A stretch of DNA of 7,866 bases from an uncultured Bacteroidota bacterium (GTDB lineage Bacteria; Bacteroidota; Bacteroidia; Chitinophagales; S012-47), in contig CAJXXO010000112.1 of the NCBI GenBank assembly GCA_913062655.1, forward strand, positions 1 to 7,866. Direction: 5' to 3'. The position numbers and the translations under genes are program-made. Positions 7,143 to 7,866 of the stretch are shown here, piece after piece. The notes under the pieces were generated by a model. It was not told the DNA's origin. It did not search any database and saw only the letters and a list, made by a program, of their open reading frames with translations. Every line of letters begins with the position of its first letter. The stretch's first letter is position 1.

Positions 7143-7866
7143 TGGAGCGATAAAGGAATTCAAGAACCCTTACATACCACCGCCACCACCGATGCTATGC
7201 AGATCATGACGATTCACAAGGCAAAAGGGCTGCAGTTTCCGGTGGTGATGATTCCCCTGCTGCACCTGAACCTGGAGCCCAAAATAGCCCCGCTCCTGTG
7301 GGTAGACACCCCGCCACAATCGCCCTATAAGCAGATACCGTTTTTACCGATTCGCTACAGGAAACCTAAGGGGACTACCTATTTTGACGACACCTTCAAA
7401 GAAGAACAAGTACTTAGCGCAGCCGATCAACTGAACAAATGGTATGTAGCTTTCACCCGGGCAGCCGACCGGCTGTATGTGCAGGCTCCGGTCCCTAAAA
7501 GTAAGGCCCCTGACAGTACATCTCTCCTTAGTACAATACTCAAGAGTGAAGCCCAAATTGATGGCGTGGCATTTGCCAAATACTGGATAGAGGATCGGGG
7601 ACGGTTCCAATTTGGAACGCCAACACCTCTGCACAACCAGAAGGAAGAGCCCCCTACAGCTACAGTTTCCGCTAGCGCCAGAACACCCTGGCACCACCGG
7701 TTTTCACTGCGAGCCTCAGATCGTACGATCCAGCAACAGGAACGGTACACCGAAAATGCACAATTGCATAAGGGCCGCATCATCCACGAGTGGCTCTCAC
7801 GACTGGATCATATGCATGAAGCCCCTACGGTTTTGCGTGAGCTCATCCAGGAAGGTTGGTGCAGCG
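7143..7866 (+). pseudogene. Continuation of the AddA-like gene after the TAG: helicase motifs V-VI and start of the nuclease domain (3' end outside window)
   Basis: The same frame as the upstream helicase stays open from the codon after TAG for 241 codons to the window edge. Numbering through the stop, motif V (MTIHKAKGLQFPVV) begins at residue 737 and motif VI (WYVAFTRAADRLYV) spans 815-828. K-G-R-I-I-H-E-W around His930 resembles the opening helix of the C-terminal PD-(D/E)XK nuclease of AddA/RecB, whose catalytic D/E-x-K residues would lie beyond the window. There is no frameshift and no other stop, so the two parts were one gene in the recent past or still are. The first in-frame ATGs are 7197 and 7206, just before or inside motif V. 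An independent product from there would lack Walker A and is unlikely to work alone. An automatic annotation might call this a separate CDS from 7197; I mark it as the interrupted remainder of one gene. Confidence 0.8.

Noticed and set aside
7344..7783. Two overlapping antisense open frames of 117-118 codons opposite the helicase continuation
   Set aside because: They lie opposite a frame carrying clear helicase motif VI, overlap each other in different frames, and their translations show no recognisable motif.
1..7866. CRISPR array, tRNA, insertion sequence, prophage or defence-island signature
   Set aside because: No direct-repeat array, cloverleaf, transposase motif or phage gene was seen; the AddA-like protein is a general repair enzyme and alone does not indicate a defence system.

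Overview
The window looks like a chromosomal segment from a Bacteroidota bacterium, probably the Chitinophagia/Sphingobacteriia side of the phylum. Three things point there: a surface protein with a type B C-terminal sorting domain of the type IX secretion system (the CHU/gliding-motility-associated C-terminal domain), a UvrD-like helicase with the N-terminus typical of Bacteroidota AddA proteins, and a promoter-like sequence resembling the Bacteroidota TTTG / TAnnTTTG elements instead of the sigma70 consensus. No Shine-Dalgarno sequence stands out before any chosen start, which is also usual in this phylum. The genus cannot be fixed from the sequence.

Layout from left to right. Positions 2-637 (+) hold the 3' end of a gene whose start lies outside the window; the encoded piece looks like the C-terminal beta-barrel region of a serine beta-lactamase-like hydrolase. 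A bidirectional hairpin terminator (638-661) sits between it and a convergent gene. Positions 686-3055 (-) encode a secreted, multi-domain, PKD/Ig-like surface protein with a signal peptide and a T9SS sorting domain. Positions 3125-4888 (-) encode a double-ATPase ABC protein of the peptide/nickel uptake family (two nucleotide-binding domains in one chain). A 109-bp divergent intergenic region (4889-4997) carries a plausible promoter for the ABC gene and a perfect inverted repeat. From 4998 (+) to the window end runs an AddA/RecB-type helicase-nuclease reading frame.

The most notable observation is that this helicase frame is broken by a single in-frame TAG at 7140-7142. The same frame then continues without another stop to the window end and carries helicase motifs V and VI and the beginning of the PD-(D/E)XK nuclease domain. 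The stop therefore separates motifs I-IV from V-VI. A point nonsense mutation, a base-call error and stop readthrough are the possible explanations. A secondary curiosity is an in-frame A-AAA-AAC heptamer exactly in the linker between the two ATPase domains of the ABC gene.

The genes do not form one pathway: a hydrolase, an exported surface protein, a transporter ATPase and a recombination-repair enzyme stand side by side. The ABC gene and the surface-protein gene share a strand with a 69-bp gap and no convincing terminator between them, so co-transcription is possible but not shown. I see no tRNA, rRNA, CRISPR array, insertion sequence or phage gene. Apart from the TAG and the heptamer the window appears to be ordinary core/accessory chromosome, and I found no convincing new multi-gene system in it.
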